Of a stretch of 64,000 bases of DNA, positions 46,100 to 58,547 are shown in pieces; position 1 is the stretch's first letter, and every line of letters begins with the position of its first letter. Below the pieces are notes generated by a model, which was not told the origin of the DNA, did no database searches, and was given only the letters and a program-made list of their open reading frames with translations. This DNA is from Berberis thunbergii. Lineage: Eukaryota; Streptophyta; Magnoliopsida; Ranunculales; Berberidaceae. A program made the position numbers and the translations under genes. The stretch is taken from NCBI GenBank assembly GCA_003290165.1, contig QNQO01008270.1, forward strand, positions 109,982 to 173,981. Direction: 5' to 3'.

Positions 46100-48430
46100 A
46101 TGGCGAAATCCACTGATCTGATGCAACAACTCAACCCCCAAACCGAATCAATTCTTACCAGTCTGGCGACCAAAATGACAGGAGTCTTGACCAGATCCCA
46201 GACCCCACCACACCCATCACCTGCGGATTCTTCGACTGCTCCAATCGACATCAAGTTGGATGGCTCCAATTAGGCCTTATGGTCCCAAGTTGTTGAGATG
46301 TATATCTCTGGCAAAGACAAGTTGGGATATATCAATGGAGACTCACCCCAGCCTCTGAAAACCGATCCATCTTTCAGGAGATGGCGAAATGAAAATGCCA
46401 TTGTAAAGGGATGGTTGATCAATTCAATGGACTCTTCCTTGATTGCTAATTTCATTCGCTTCCCAACTGCAAAACAGGTTTGCTGCTACAACCTATTTTG
46501 ACGGGACATATACGTCTCAAGTTTATGCTCTCCGGTGTCGTGTGACTCGCATGAAACAAGCTGGCAGATCCATTGAAAAATACTACAATGATCTTCAAGG
46601 CTTATGGAGAGAAATTGATTTTCGTCGTCCTAACCCAATGGAATAAGCTGGTGACATTCAGAAATACAATTCAATTCTACAGGAAGATCAAGTTTATATC
46701 TTCCTCGATGGATTGGATGACCGGCTAGATAAGACTCGAAGTGATGTTCTCTAGTTGACATACACCACCGAAAACATGGGTTCTTTCTCTATGCAGTGGA
46801 AAGTCAAATCCATCCTCCAAATCTAAGGCTCCATCTGATGGCATGAAATGCACTCACTGTGGCAATGCCAAACATACCCGTGAAACTTGCTTCAAGTTAC
46901 ATGGATATCCAGACTGGTGGGCATGATCTTCAGGCACGAAAAAAACATGAAGCTCCTATTAATGATGACAACACAGGGAGAGCTGTCGTGGTCACCGGTG
47001 AACCTTCATTATCCCTAACCTCCCAAGTAGAATCTTTACATAATCAAGGTAACTAAAGTAACACACTTCGTAGCTCTACTCACAATGATGATGACAACTG
47101 GATTCTCGACTCTGGGGCTACAGACCACATGACATTTGATTCCAATGATTTCTCTCATACAACTCCGCCGAGACGAAGTCATGTTGCTAATGCTAATGGG
47201 GTCACTTATCCGGTTACAGGGGCTGGAACTGTGACTCTATCTCCTTCTCTATCATTATCTCATACTTTACTTGTTCCATCTCTTTCCAATAAACTGATGT
47301 CTGTAAGCCAAGTTACTGCTGATCTCAATTGTCTGGTATTAATGCATTCTACCTCTTGTCTCCTTCAGGATATTCTCACCAAGGAGATAATTGGGCATGG
47401 TACTAAGAGGGGGGATTATACTACGTGGATGACTTTAGTCTGGGCAGAGCCAATCACATGCACCATATGGTTAACAACAAGGAAATGCAGATTTGGTTAT
47501 GGCACCATCACTTGGGACATCCATCATTTGGTTATTTGAAGCACTTATTTCCAAATTTATTTTCCAATATAATGCACTCAAACTTTAAATGTGATACTTG
47601 CATTTTAGCCAAGAGTCATAGGGTTTCTTATCCTGTGAGCATGAATAAAAGTGCAATTCCTTTTGCTTTAGTGCAGTCTAATGTGTGGGGACCTTCCCCT
47701 GTAACTACGCCTTCTGGTCATCGTTGGTTTGTGATTTTTGTCGATGATTGCACTCAAATGACATGGCTTTACTTACTGAAACACAAAGATGAAGTATTTG
47801 GTGTTTTCAAATCCTTTCATATCATGGTTCAGACACAATTTTCTACTAAGATTCAGATCCTTCATTCTGACAATGGAGGGGAATATGTGAATCAACAATT
47901 TCAGGCATACTTTCAGAGTCACGGTCTTCTCCATGAAACCTCGTGTTCTCAGACCCTCACAACAAAATGGTATTGCCGAAAGGAAGAACCGGTATATCTT
48001 AGAAACTGCTAATGTTTTATTGATCGGGGCACATGCGCCTAGTCGCTACTGGGATGATGTTGTCGCTACGGCCGTGCATTTACTGAACCGTATGCCTATA
48101 AAAATCTTAACATTTCAAACTCCATTAAATGTTCTTTTTAATCATGTCCCATTACATGTTGTTTTGATGATTCCTCTTCGAATTTTCGGCTGTGCTGCTT
48201 TTGTTCACCTTCATAAGAATCACCGAACTAAGTTGGATCCATGCACAGTCTGGTGCCTATTCTTGGCTTACATAAAAAGGGTATCGATGCTTCGATCCCA
48301 CCACCAAACGTACCTACATCACCATGGATGTTACTTTTCTAGAGTCCGACACCATCACCGACATCCAATTCCACTCTTCAGAGGGAGCTCCGAGATGAAG
48401 AGCAGAATTGGTTGGGCAGTTGTCACGGAC
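46100..48430 (+). pseudogene. Ty1-copia polyprotein remnant (element E), gag to integrase
   Basis: Gag begins MAKSTDLMQQLNPQTES (46101) with later UBN2-like segments (RVTRMKQAGRSIEKYYNDLQ). The knuckle CTHCGNAKHTRETC is at 46850 and protease WILDSGATDHM at 47101. The GAG-pre-integrase WLWHHHLGHPSFGYLKHLF and integrase WFVIFVDDCTQMTW, HSDNGGEYV, PSQQNGIAERKNR follow, then HLLNRMPIKILTFQTPLNVL. Several frameshifts and stops occur (for example at 46272 and 46645). The reverse transcriptase and 3' LTR are missing from this side. The CACTA element at 48549 begins soon after, so the rest may lie beyond the window. Confidence 0.88.
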
Positions 48431-48548
48431 TAGTAATCCGTGCAGCACTAGCTATCCAATTCACTAGTAAGCCTATGAGTAGTTACTTTGACGGGCACAA
48501 ATATTAACTTGAGAATGCACAATATCAATCTGTAGACAATATAATAAT
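48419..48548. other. Short stretch between copia E and CACTA
   Basis: TGTCACGGACTAGTAATCCG at 48420 looks like the start of a plant LTR, but no partner is in the window. Confidence 0.25.
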
Positions 48549-48561
48549 CACTACACCAAAA
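48549..48561 (+). repeat. CACTA left terminal inverted repeat
   Basis: CACTACACCAAAA, identical over 13 bp to the inverted end at 7452-7464. Confidence 0.9.
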
Positions 48562-48569
48562 ACCCCATT

Positions 48570-49045
48570 TAGCCACGCCAACCTGGCCACGGCTCTAAAC
48601 CGTTGGTATATTTGCCACGGCTAAAAATCGTAGCTATATTTACCAACGGCTTAAAACCGTGGGTAAAAAAGACCTGGCCACGGCTTAAAACCGTTGGTAT
48701 ATTTGGAACGGCTAAAAACCGTGGCTAATATTAGCAACGGCTCCAAACCGTTGGAATTATTAGCAACGGTTTTAAACCGTTGCAACATAATACTTTAGCA
48801 ACGGTTCTCAACCGTGGCTACGTATAGAAACGGCTCAAAACCGTTGCAAAAATAAAATTTAGCAACGGTTCTGAACCGTGGCTATGGATAGCAACGGCCT
48901 ATAACCGTTGCAACAAAATATTTTAGCAACGGTTCTAAACCGTGGCTATGGCTAGCAACGGCTCAAAACCGTTGCAAAATAAAATTTAGCAACGGTTCTA
49001 AACCGTGGCTAGCTATAGCAACGGCTCAAAACCGTGGCTACATGA
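48570..49045 (+). repeat. CACTA subterminal palindromic repeat array
   Basis: About 15 short palindromic motifs of the form GCAACGGYT...AACCGTKGC occur roughly every 30 bp, in pairs forming a unit of about 65 bp (for example TAGCAACGGTTCTGAACCGT then GGCTATGGATAGCAACGGC). The left part uses GCCACGG and TACCAACGG variants, giving a gradient from the end inward. Confidence 0.92.
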
Positions 49046-49109
49046 AAAGCTGAAAATTTTTTTGGGCGGGGTATATTGGCGCTCGACATTCCCTCCACTC
49101 GCCATCGAC

Positions 49110-49335
49110 AATTTCCCTCCTCCCCTCCACTCGACCTCGTCTCCTTCGCTGCTCCCTCCCTCGACTCGACTTCCATCGAAGCTTCCCTCCTCCCCTCCAC
49201 TCGACTCGTCTCCTTCGCTGCTCCCTCCCTCGACTCGACTTCCATCGAAGCTTCCCTCCTCCCCTCCACTCGACTCGTCTCCTTCGCTGCTCCCTCCCTC
49301 GACTCGACTTCCTGCTCCCTCCCTCGACTCAACTT
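49110..49335 (+). repeat. CT-rich minisatellite, 69-bp unit, about three copies
   Basis: The unit contains CCACTCGACTCGTCTCCTTC, GCTGCTCCCTCCCTCGACTC and GACTTCCATCGAAGCTTCCC. Decayed CT-rich copies extend to about 49450. The 69-bp period keeps frames open on both strands (96-171 residue ORFs), which I do not regard as genes. It occupies the region where the transposase promoter or leader would lie. Confidence 0.88.
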
Positions 49336-49450
49336 CCCTGCGCCTTCTTCCCTGCTCCCTCCCTAGACTTCCTTCCTCCCTCCTTCCCTGCTCCTCCCCT
49401 CCTTCCCTGCTCCTCCCTCGACTTCCCTCCTCCCCTGGTCTTCCCTCCAC

Positions 49451-50164
49451 TCGGCGTCTTCAAATCAATCACGCCCTCTCTCGTACAGGTACCCTCTCTC
49501 TCTCTTGTATTTTTTTATGAAATAAGGGTTCCGAACAAATTGCAAGTCTTTGAGCATTGTTGACTAGGTATACAATTGCAAGTCTTTGAGTGATTGCAGA
49601 AGATGTTTTCATTTTGGGAAAAAATAACTAGGTATACAATTGGATTGGGGAAGATGTTTTCATTTTAGTTTTATATTTTTGTATTTAATTTTTAATTTGA
49701 TACATGTATTATCCTTGAATTTTTTTTTATTGGAATAAAGAAGTAATCCTATGTCCATATGGAGAAATATTCAATTGGTTGATTTAAATGGTTGAAGTTG
49801 AAGAAAGAAATAAAACATTATATCCCTGATGCTCTTCCATGTTCTAGTGCCATATGAATTAAACGGATGTCTAGGATGACTAGTGCCATATGAATAAAGT
49901 CTATTTTTAAGTTTGTGATCGAGACGTATTTATAAAACTGTGTTTTGCGATACAATTAGAAAACCAAACCAGTTGCTCGCTCCCAAGGAACTATAGGTCA
50001 TTTTTCTTTTATTGCATTATATGTGTCCTTTAGAGTGTAGCATCCTGATGTGCTTGCAGTCCCATAACATTTCATCTTCATAATCTGGACATATGGAAAC
50101 CTCATGGAGCCTCAGGCTGCATTATCAGATGGGATATTCTATTGACTAGATAGGATAATGGCTT
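49451..50164. other. Non-coding stretch in CACTA 5' region
   Basis: No exon recognised. A short direct repeat, TTGCAAGTCTTTGAG at 49538 and 49577, with a nearby ACTAGGTATACAATTG pair (49563, 49628), suggests local duplication. Confidence 0.35.
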
Positions 50165-50555
50165 CAACTTTGGCTTGTTTATTGAACACTGCTATAGGTA
50201 AGATACTGAGGTGAATGTTTGTTTACAATTCCATTCGGATGCCATGGATCTAGCAGTCATAGAAAGGTTTTCTTCCCATTATCAATTAGGTACTTGTAAT
50301 ATTTTTCTGCTTCAAGCCTTACCTTAAGGATAGTGCGCCAAACCCATGAGCTGTTTTGAGGTAGGTTTAGTGTCCAAAAATTCTTATTTTTTCTAAGGTT
50401 TCTCTTCACCCATTGTGTCCAAAGATTTGCATATGTGTCTCATCTTTGCAGGCTTATTACTTTTTCGAAGATCCCTTATGTTGAATCCACCTTTTTGTTA
50501 TGAATAAAGTCTTATGGGGAATGTCTAGTAATATCATCCACCAAAAGTTACAAGG
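50165..50555 (-). pseudogene. LINE reverse-transcriptase C-terminal fragment
   Basis: The minus strand reads GGFNIRDLRKSNKPAKMRHI, then a damaged stretch, then VWRTILKVRLEAEKYYKYLI, DNGKKTFL, a stop and DPWHPNGIVNKHSPQYLTYS. The order GGFNIRDL...K...WRTIL...DPWHP is characteristic of the connection between the LINE RT thumb and the zf-RVT domain. It carries stops and is inserted antisense to the transposase. Confidence 0.75.
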
Positions 50556-50680
50556 AAGCTTTAATGGATAATTTTAACTTGTAATGTGCATTTTAAAACA
50601 AAATGTTTATATGTATGTTGGTCCACAAATTCTATTTTGTTGATGCTAATGATAATGTTGCTTTATTGTCTATCTTCCAG

Positions 50681-50764
50681 CTACAGCAGGAACAAACAAG
50701 GCTGCCTGCAGTGGCAATACTTTGAACACGAGGAAGCTTGATAAAGAAACAGAAGTTCTTGCTC
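50681..50764 (+). pseudogene. Captured exon of MBF1 (multiprotein bridging factor 1)
   Basis: MBF1 is a transcriptional coactivator linking TBP and bZIP factors. After TATCTTCCAG the exon encodes TAGTNKAACSGNTLNTRKLD then KETEVLA, ending C|GTGAGT. This corresponds to the linker between the MBF1 N-terminal domain and the helix-turn-helix. The split codon at the 3' end (C|AT in the family's A-H-E-R-V) is consistent. It is a single exon, apparently open. The exons before and after were not found. Confidence 0.75.
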
Positions 50765-52978
50765 GTGAGTACTCAACTCTTTGGATTTTGTGGTTTCTTA
50801 CAGTTTAATTGTATCATCATTAGATTGCCTCTAGCTTCGACCAAGCTATTTTCTCACAATTTTATTTTGTTTTTGGTCATCAGTGTAGTAATCATAATTT
50901 ACTGGGTTATGAACGAGTTTCCATAGATATAATCAAAAGAATGAATATAAATAAATAAATAAATAAATAAAGATGACTAGTACAAGAATGAAATTAAACA
51001 ACATCGTGATTCATTCCCAAAGCCTAACCACAGCTGGTCTCAACATTTAATTAGGGGCTAGATTCTACGAACATAATGGGATTTTTTTTGTTTGTATGGA
51101 TTGAAATGAATATGGGTTTGAATTTGTTTGTATGGATTGGGATCATTTTATCAGTTTGGGATTTACAGTTTTGATGATTAGACAGACCAAAAGTTTATAA
51201 CTTGGATACTGATGATCTTTATCGGAATGTCGAGTTTGGTATAGTACCAATCAAATATGAAGTTTATGATTTTTCCTTTCAGTCTATTTGTTTTCTTTTA
51301 TATTATGTGTTCTGACTTTTAATAGCTAAGATTCAATTTATTATAGGTTGAACTGGGATTTTGGGGATATTCTAATAGAGTCAACTTTAATGATACATAG
51401 GAGAACCAGTATTTACTCCCTCTGTTGTTGTCTTTGGTGATTTACAAGCTTGATTGTGAAGAGTCAACAGTGAGAGTTTCAATTTGTTAGAAAGGAGCTT
51501 TCCCTCACCTGCATACAATATTTCCATGGGCCTATAACCAGAGTACAACATCTAAGCAATTGACTGAAATAGATCCAAGAAATGGTAGGAGTGTTTAGTG
51601 AAGACATAGAAATGTGAAATTCTAGGAAGGTTCCTTAGAAATAAGGATCCAAGTTCATTGCTAGTTGAAGGCTAAAATCACTCTCCCAACTCACATTGTC
51701 TTCTTTCAATCACTGATAATGACATCTACGATGTTAACAACACCCATCCTCATTAGAGTAGGTTGCGGGTTAGAGTCTCATTATGGTCTGACTAGAATGG
51801 AGACTAATTACTCGCCGTGAATAACCTTCCAACTTTTTTAAACCATTCTATTGCAGCCTTGCCATTTCTGATATAGATATGAATAACCATGTCGTGTCTT
51901 TGTTTTCATAATGTTTTAATAAATGCCAACTGACTTCAGAGTTTGTGGTCCTAACTCCCTTTAAATAACAAGTCAAGATAATCACAAAACAAGGCCACAG
52001 ATTATGAAGATAAGACTACACAAACCAGAACAGAACATATCATCATTAAGCATACAATATGATTCACTTCTTCAATGTTTCAAATCATGATCATCGTTGC
52101 TGAGACCACAAATTTACTGCTCAACTTAATTTATGATTTCAGTCATTGTAGATAATCTAGCGGACATAAGTAACACTCTGTCGACTTCCATTTATGAGTA
52201 TTATTCTTTAAAAAATATATATTTAACATATTTGTACATTAGATGTGCTTCATGACCTAATATCAGAAGCCTCTGAATGTAGTACCACATATGTTGAATT
52301 TCCTTTACTACACTTACTAGTTTCCCTTTAAAAGTGTTTGTTGTTTCAAAATTGTGTGTTAAACACTATTTTTTGGAGAGAAATATTTCCTTCATTTATT
52401 CTAGGATCTTTTTCATTAGAAACCAAACACACCCTATTGTTTTGCATCCATCCGTTGACATGTCTGGCAATATTGTAATCACTTGCCCTTTCAAAGTTTC
52501 ACCATCTTACAGTCAGATTGATGAAGCTTATACAAGTTGATCACAGGTGTCAGAGATTTCCAAAATGAGTTATACAAGGGAACCATCCTCATTTTCCATT
52601 TTCATTTATAAAATATCACACATTTGTACGAGTCTGTTGATCAATATTAAGATGAGGTCTTTAAGGCTGATTGCCATGACTCAAGCGAAAAATGCATGTT
52701 TGCCCCAGAGTTCACTCTGGATAACGTTTGTAAAACGACGAGAAGTTGAATTATCTACTCAAAAGTTAATGGTGACAGTGAATTCGAAATACCTACCTGG
52801 ACGTGATTAAGGATCATAAATTCTGTAAATATAACCTCAATTGCACTGGTGAGGATCTAGATTCCTTCCCAACTTAGTTACATGATTTATGAAACATAAA
52901 ACATAATAAGAAAACATAAAACACAAATAGTTACATGATATACGTATATCTAAACTCTTAATTTTTTTGTGTGTAGAA
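50765..52978. other. Long non-coding stretch before the transposase
   Basis: AT-rich, probably intron or 5' region. An (AATA)n microsatellite is at about 50948-50970. Nothing else recognised. Confidence 0.4.
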
Positions 52979-55900
52979 ATGTCAACAATTCCTTTAGACA
53001 AGTCATGGATGAACAAACGGGGAAGTGCAATGTATATAAATGGCGTTAGACAATTCCAACAGTTTGTTGAGGATAATGCAAATGGAGAGAGTCTTTTTCC
53101 TTGCCCATGTGTTCGATGTAGGAACTCGAGGGGAAACATTAGTGTTGACGACATAGGTGTTCATTTGTTAAGCCATGGCATTGATACCAATTATGTCACG
53201 TGGATACATCATGGAGAGAATATAAACAAGCATGTGATTGGTGTACCTATGACTGAAGTGGCTGAACTTGATGATGTATGTGAATATCCTAGGATGAGCG
53301 AGCTAGTTGATGATGTATTCCTCAACATGCAAACTGTGGAGGCTGATGATGGGATAAATGAAGAATGTTTTGGCGGTAATCCAGAAGGTGGTCCGGAACT
53401 TTCTCGTGAACCTGAGACAGTTATGAACAAGAAGTATCAAAAGTATAAGGAAAAAGCGACTGTGCCTTTGTACAAAGGGTGTCCTAAGGATAAGACCATG
53501 TTGTCCACCATTATTGAATTGCAGAATTTCAAGACTCGTTTTAGTTGGAGTGGTAATAGTGTGACGATGTTGTTAAAATGGCTAAAAACCTTATTGCCGG
53601 ATGATTGTAATTTGCCAGATAGCTACCCAAACATGAAAACCACAATTAAAGATATGGGGATGGAATGTAAGACTATACATGCATGTGCCAATGGATGCAT
53701 ACTCTATTGGAAAGAATATGAGGGTCTGGTTGGTTGTCCAAAATGTGGGGAGCGTAGGTATAAGGTTTGTGTGGATGTCGATGAGAACGACTCCGGCAAG
53801 GTATACAGGAAAGAAGTTAAAAAGGTTGTAAAGTATTTTCCATTAATTCCAAGGTTGAAAAGATTTTTTAGCATACCGTGGATTGGTGAAGCAATGACTT
53901 GGCACAAGGATGCTTGTTCAGATGGGAATTTGATGAGACATCCATGTGATTCAGCACAATGGACTTTAACAAATATGAAATGGCCAGAGTTTGCCTCTGA
54001 TAGTAGGAATTTGAGACTTGCAATATCGACTGATGGTTTCAACCCACGTGGAAATCTAAGTAATGCTTATAGTTGTTGGCCAGTAATAATAGCACCTTTG
54101 AATCTTCCACCTTCTTTATGCATGAAAAAGGAGTTTTGTTTGTTAACCTTGTTAATATCAGGGCCAAAAGCACCCGGAAAGAATATTGATGTTTACCTGG
54201 AGCCATTAGTAGAAGAGTTGAAGGAATTGTGGGCAGATGGTGTTTCAACTTGGGATGTGTGTACTAAAAGCAATTTCCGGTTGAAAGCAATGTTGTTTTG
54301 GGGTATCCATGACTTTCCTGCTTATGGGACTCTAGCTGGTTGTAATGTTCATGGTTATAATGCATGCCCTATTTGTGTTGATGATGTAGAATCTGAACGT
54401 CTTTCAAACAGTCGGAAGATATGCTATAGAGGCCATCGACGTTTTTTACCTACAAAACACAAGTTTAGAGATGACAAGGGATTCAACAAAGATGTTGAGC
54501 ATCGTCATGCTCCACAACGGTTATCTGGCGAAGAAGTTGAACGAAGGATAGTGGAAATTTTGGAAGGTAGTTCTACACAAGGTAGGGTTAGTGGGCAAAG
54601 CGCAAGAATATGATTGATAATGATAACGTCAATGATGAACCAACCAATAATATTGCGCCACCGTGGTCTAGAAGGTCCATTTTGTTTGATTTGCCGTACT
54701 GGAAGTTTGTTGAGCTACGACATAATATTGATGTGATGCATACTGAAAAGAATGTCATTGAACACTTACTGAACATATTGTTGAATGTCTCTAAGAAAAC
54801 AAAGGATGGTGAGAATGCTCGAAAAGATATGGAAGACATGGGAACTCATAAGAGATATTGATTGAGCCATGACAATGAAACGGGAAAAACTTCAATGCCA
54901 AAAGCATCTTTTGCCTTGACCAAGAAAGAAAAAAAAGTATTTATGGATACACTAAAGGAGTTGAAATTGTCGAGTGGATTTTCATCCAAGTTGAGTAATT
55001 GCGTTCTTGGCAATCCCCTGGAGCTAAGAGGACTAAAGTCACATGATTACCATGTCATTATGCAACATTTACTTACAGTTTTGCTTAGACATGTTTTTCG
55101 TGACAAGAAGGATAAAGATTTAAGAATTGCTATTCAAAGAATTAGCTTATTCTTTAATATCTTATGTGCTAAAGTGATCAACAAAACAGATCTTCAGTTG
55201 GCACACAAAGGTGTGATTGAGGCAATGTGTGTCCTTGAAAAGGAGTTTCGCCTTCATTCTTTGTTATAAGTGTGCATTGCATGGCTCATCTAACTGAGGA
55301 AGCGATGCTTGGTGGTCCAGTTCGATATCGATGGATGTATCCCTTTGAGCGGTAAATAAATTTTCTAATTTTAGTGCACGTCATCACGTTATCTTATTAT
55401 ATTATAGACTAATTTATCCTTTTATTTATGATTGATAGGTTAATGAAACGATACAAAGACTATACTAAAAATTTCAGATACATGGAAGGATCAATAGCAG
55501 AATCATACCTTGTAGATGAATCTGTTACATACTGCATGGAGTATATGAGAAAGCCACGGTTCGGAACTCACAAACACAGTCAAGAGGAGTGGCTTGATGT
55601 AGATGATGAGTATGCCGATGAAAAGCCATTGGATAAAGGAAGAAACTATATGCTAAATAATGTACAATTTAAACAAGCTCGAAGATGGGTTTTCAATGCA
55701 CTTGCTGATTCGAGTGATTGGGAAGAGTAAGATATATAATATTTTAGTCTTTTTTTATAACTAGAAATATAGAATTATGATAATATGGTAACTTGTGCAG
55801 AAAATACAATGAATATTGCATGGAGTTGGCTACACAAAGTAAAAAAAAGGGTCAAGGAAAATGTTGAGAAAGCTACGGATTTTATTCCTTGGTTGTGTGA

Positions 55901-56458
55901 TGAGGTATATTATAATGTGTATTTATTCATATATATATATACATATAAAATTAATTTTTATTTTCCGATTTCAGTTCTAAGATGATTTGTTTTACAATGT
56001 AGTTGGAGAAGGCTGGGGAAACAAATACCACACTTTGGAGGTTAGCCAATGGTCCACAATTTTTGGCAACTCGATATCCAAAATATTGTGTAAATGGTTT
56101 CACATTTGCGACAAGTTCTTTGGATGAATGTTTGGTGACACAAGATAGTGGTGTCTCCATGGATGCCATTGCTAATTTTGTTGCTAGTAAGAAAGATAAG
56201 AGGCCAAAGGACCAACTAGTCAAATGGTATGGAGTTGTTAGAGACATACTGGTGCTAGACTACATTGATTTCAAAGAAACTGTCTTCTATTGTGATTGGG
56301 TCAAAGTGGAAGATAAGAAAAATGCATATAAGGTGGACCCAATTTGGAACCATGAGATGGTAAACTTGTCGAAGCTAAAAGACAAAAGAAAGGTGGAAGA
56401 GGATCCATTCATTTTAGCTCAAGAAGCAAGTGGAGTATTTTATTCGAAAGATCAATAA
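52979..56458 (+). pseudogene. CACTA transposase, TNP2 type (transposase-associated, tnp2, DUF4218, DUF4216 domains), frameshifted
   Basis: The ATG at 52979 follows an acceptor-like TGTGTGTAG. The N-terminus (LDKSWMNKRGSAMYINGVRQ, CPCVRCRN, VHLLSHGIDTNYVTWIHHGE) is the transposase-associated domain. GCILYWKEYEGLVGCPKCGE, LAISTDGFNPRGNLSNAYSC and HDFPAYGTLAGCNVHGYNAC are the tnp2 core, including the D-G-F-N-P acidic motif. NIDVMHTEKNVIEHLLNILL continues it. DUF4218 follows (HLTEEAMLGGPVRYRWMYPF across an intron at 55352-55438), and a DUF4216-like part (TLWRLANGPQFLATRYPKYC ... WYGVVRDILVLDYIDF ... DPFILAQEASGVFYSKDQ). Breaks: a frameshift near 54605, a stop at 54859-54861, and a frameshift near 55250. 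Otherwise close to full length, so recently inactivated. Confidence 0.92.
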
Positions 56459-56870
56459 ATGACGGGTGGCATGTAGTTCTACATACTCAAAGAGGCTTGA
56501 ACACTAATGTCGATAAAAGGAAATTCCCACTGTGTATCAAAGCATCTTGAAAGACAACCCAACCTGAAGAGCTTACTGGAATTTTAATTGACTATGCTAC
56601 AATATTTTTGATGCATTTCTAATGCTATTTTAGTTATCCTCTTTGGTTGAGACCAAATATTTTGTCTTTTTTTCTTATTTAGACTTTTGAGTTGGGAAAG
56701 GGAAGCTTTGTAGCTATGTATTCAGATTGGCTTTTCCAATGCTTTATAAAAAACTATTTGTGGTGATATGTTGTGGAATGAAATTATCTATAAATGTGGT
56801 GTATATAGTTGATTCTTATATCTTTTTGTTTGATAATGGTTAATATCTATAACTGTCTTCATTGATAGAG

Positions 56871-58544
56871 ATGGATAGTACTCGCGGCAATGATCTCTCC
56901 ACCATTGATGTCACCAGATCTACAAATGATGACATTGAAGTTAAACAACCATACAGTTCAACGTCCACAGTTTAGCAGTTGGACATGGTGCTAGAAATTT
57001 CAATAAAAACATTGGAAAGCTTGTTGAAACCCTGGTGCCCATCAAATTCAAGGGTTGGCACCATGTTACTAACAACTACAAAGAGGATGTGTGGAATGGC
57101 CTCAAGGTGAGATTTTACATATTTGATTTTCATAATGTCTTATATTATTTTCAACTTATATCTCAATGGCTTATTTGCAGCGTGAATACGACATTCCAAA
57201 TTATGTGAAAAAGAGTGTGCATTTGAAAATGCCTGAATATTATAGAAGGTTCAAAGCACATCTTAGGAAGAATTATTTGGATAAGTATCCTACCATTGAG
57301 GAACAAGAGAAGCATGTTCCAAATGGTGTAAGAGAGGAGGATTGGAAGGAGTTTGTTCGCCATGAGAGCACCCCTGAAGCGAAGGCAATTAGAGACCAAA
57401 ATGCAAAAAACAAAAAGGCTTTCAAAGTATGTATGGGGGGGGGGGTGGCCAAAAGAGTGCTGCAGAAGTAGAGTACGAAATGGTAATTGAGTTTCTAGCT
57501 ACTAGTACGATATTATATACCATTTAACTTTATAGGCTGAGACTAATCTTTCAAGTATATAGGTTGAGAAGAACCCTGATGGAGAACCAGTCACACGCAC
57601 TGACATATGGATTGCCTGTCACACGGGAAAGGATGGAAACCTACGCGTGGTTCTGAACAATATATGGTATGTGCCCAATGATGTCTTTTATACCCAATTC
57701 TTAATTTACTTTGTAGTTGTTTGAATATTATTTGTGTCCTGATTTATTTTATTTTTTCATTCTTTTGAAGGAACAAGTTAAAGCAAAAAAAACTGCATTG
57801 CAAGAATCTTCAACTCAAGGTAACATTGACCTCACTATTGATGAGGATCCTCTAAGCCAAGTGTTTGGCCAAGAAGCGAGGGGACGTACTCGTTGTGTTG
57901 GAACCACTGTATCTAAAAGGAAGTATGATGCAGCACTTCCCGCTCGTTCATTGCTATTGGAAAAACATTGGAAGCCAAAAAAGGGAAGAAAAATATGAAA
58001 GATTGGAAGAAATGTTAGATAGATACGAGAGAGACTTGAAAGTGGAACTTATGTAAGACCATCAACAAGTGAGGGAATACAAGGAGTTGTTCAAAGAACT
58101 GAAGATACACCGTCATCCGGTGCACAATCGACAAGGCAACCAGATAATCCATTACCTCCATCTCCGTTACCACCATCTTCAGTACCTCCATCTCAATTAC
58201 CACCATCTCCATTACCATCATCTTCTCAAGGTGTTGCGAGGTTTCCTTCTCCAAGCAATCCTGTTCCTTCAGTGTCAAGGAGATACAAAGTTTGTGATTG
58301 GGAAAGGAATGTCATTGCGATAGCATTAGAGGTTGTAGATCCTATCCATCAATTCTCTTGCGCTTGTCATGGATCATTGAACCCTGCAACAGAGATCAGA
58401 CTTTCCTTGTGCTTCAAATTCAAGACTGGGGTGAAACTTTACAAAAGTGATCCAAAAGGAGACAAGATGGGGATTTGGACGTTGGTGATTTCTTCGTATG
58501 GTGTAGAACTCATGCGGAACTTGATGATTGATAGGGGCATCTGA
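56871..58544 (+). pseudogene. Second CACTA ORF (plant transposase Ptta/En/Spm-like, TNPA/TNPD position)
   Basis: The ATG at 56871 gives MDSTRGNDLSTIDVTRSTND, a frameshift near 56975, then GKLVETLVPIKFKGWHHVTN and DVWNGLK|GTGAG. The second exon (57181-57482) has EYYRRFKAHLRKNYLDKYPT and HESTPEAKAIRDQNAKNKKA, then an 11-G run that shifts the frame, then GGQKSAAEVEYEM. The third exon has VEKNPDGEPVTRTDIWIACH. The fourth exon (57771 on) has GRTRCVGTTVSKRKYDAALP, a coiled segment (YERLEEMLDRYERDLK), a Pro/Ser-rich linker (58110-58270) and a C-terminal domain SRRYKVCDWERNVIAIALEV. Accessory proteins in this position bind the subterminal repeats. At least three frameshifts. Confidence 0.8.
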
Positions 58545-58547
58545 GGT

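Noticed and set aside
49005..49520. Large ORFs on both strands (Pro/Ser-rich plus, Glu/Arg-rich minus)
   Set aside because: They arise from the CT-rich minisatellite, which lacks stops on either strand.
51755..51800. Possible box B (GGGTTAGAGTCTC) of another SINE
   Set aside because: No box A at proper spacing and no TSD.
52979..56458. Intact, active transposase gene
   Set aside because: Frameshifts near 54605 and 55250 and a stop at 54859 break the reading, unless they are sequencing errors.
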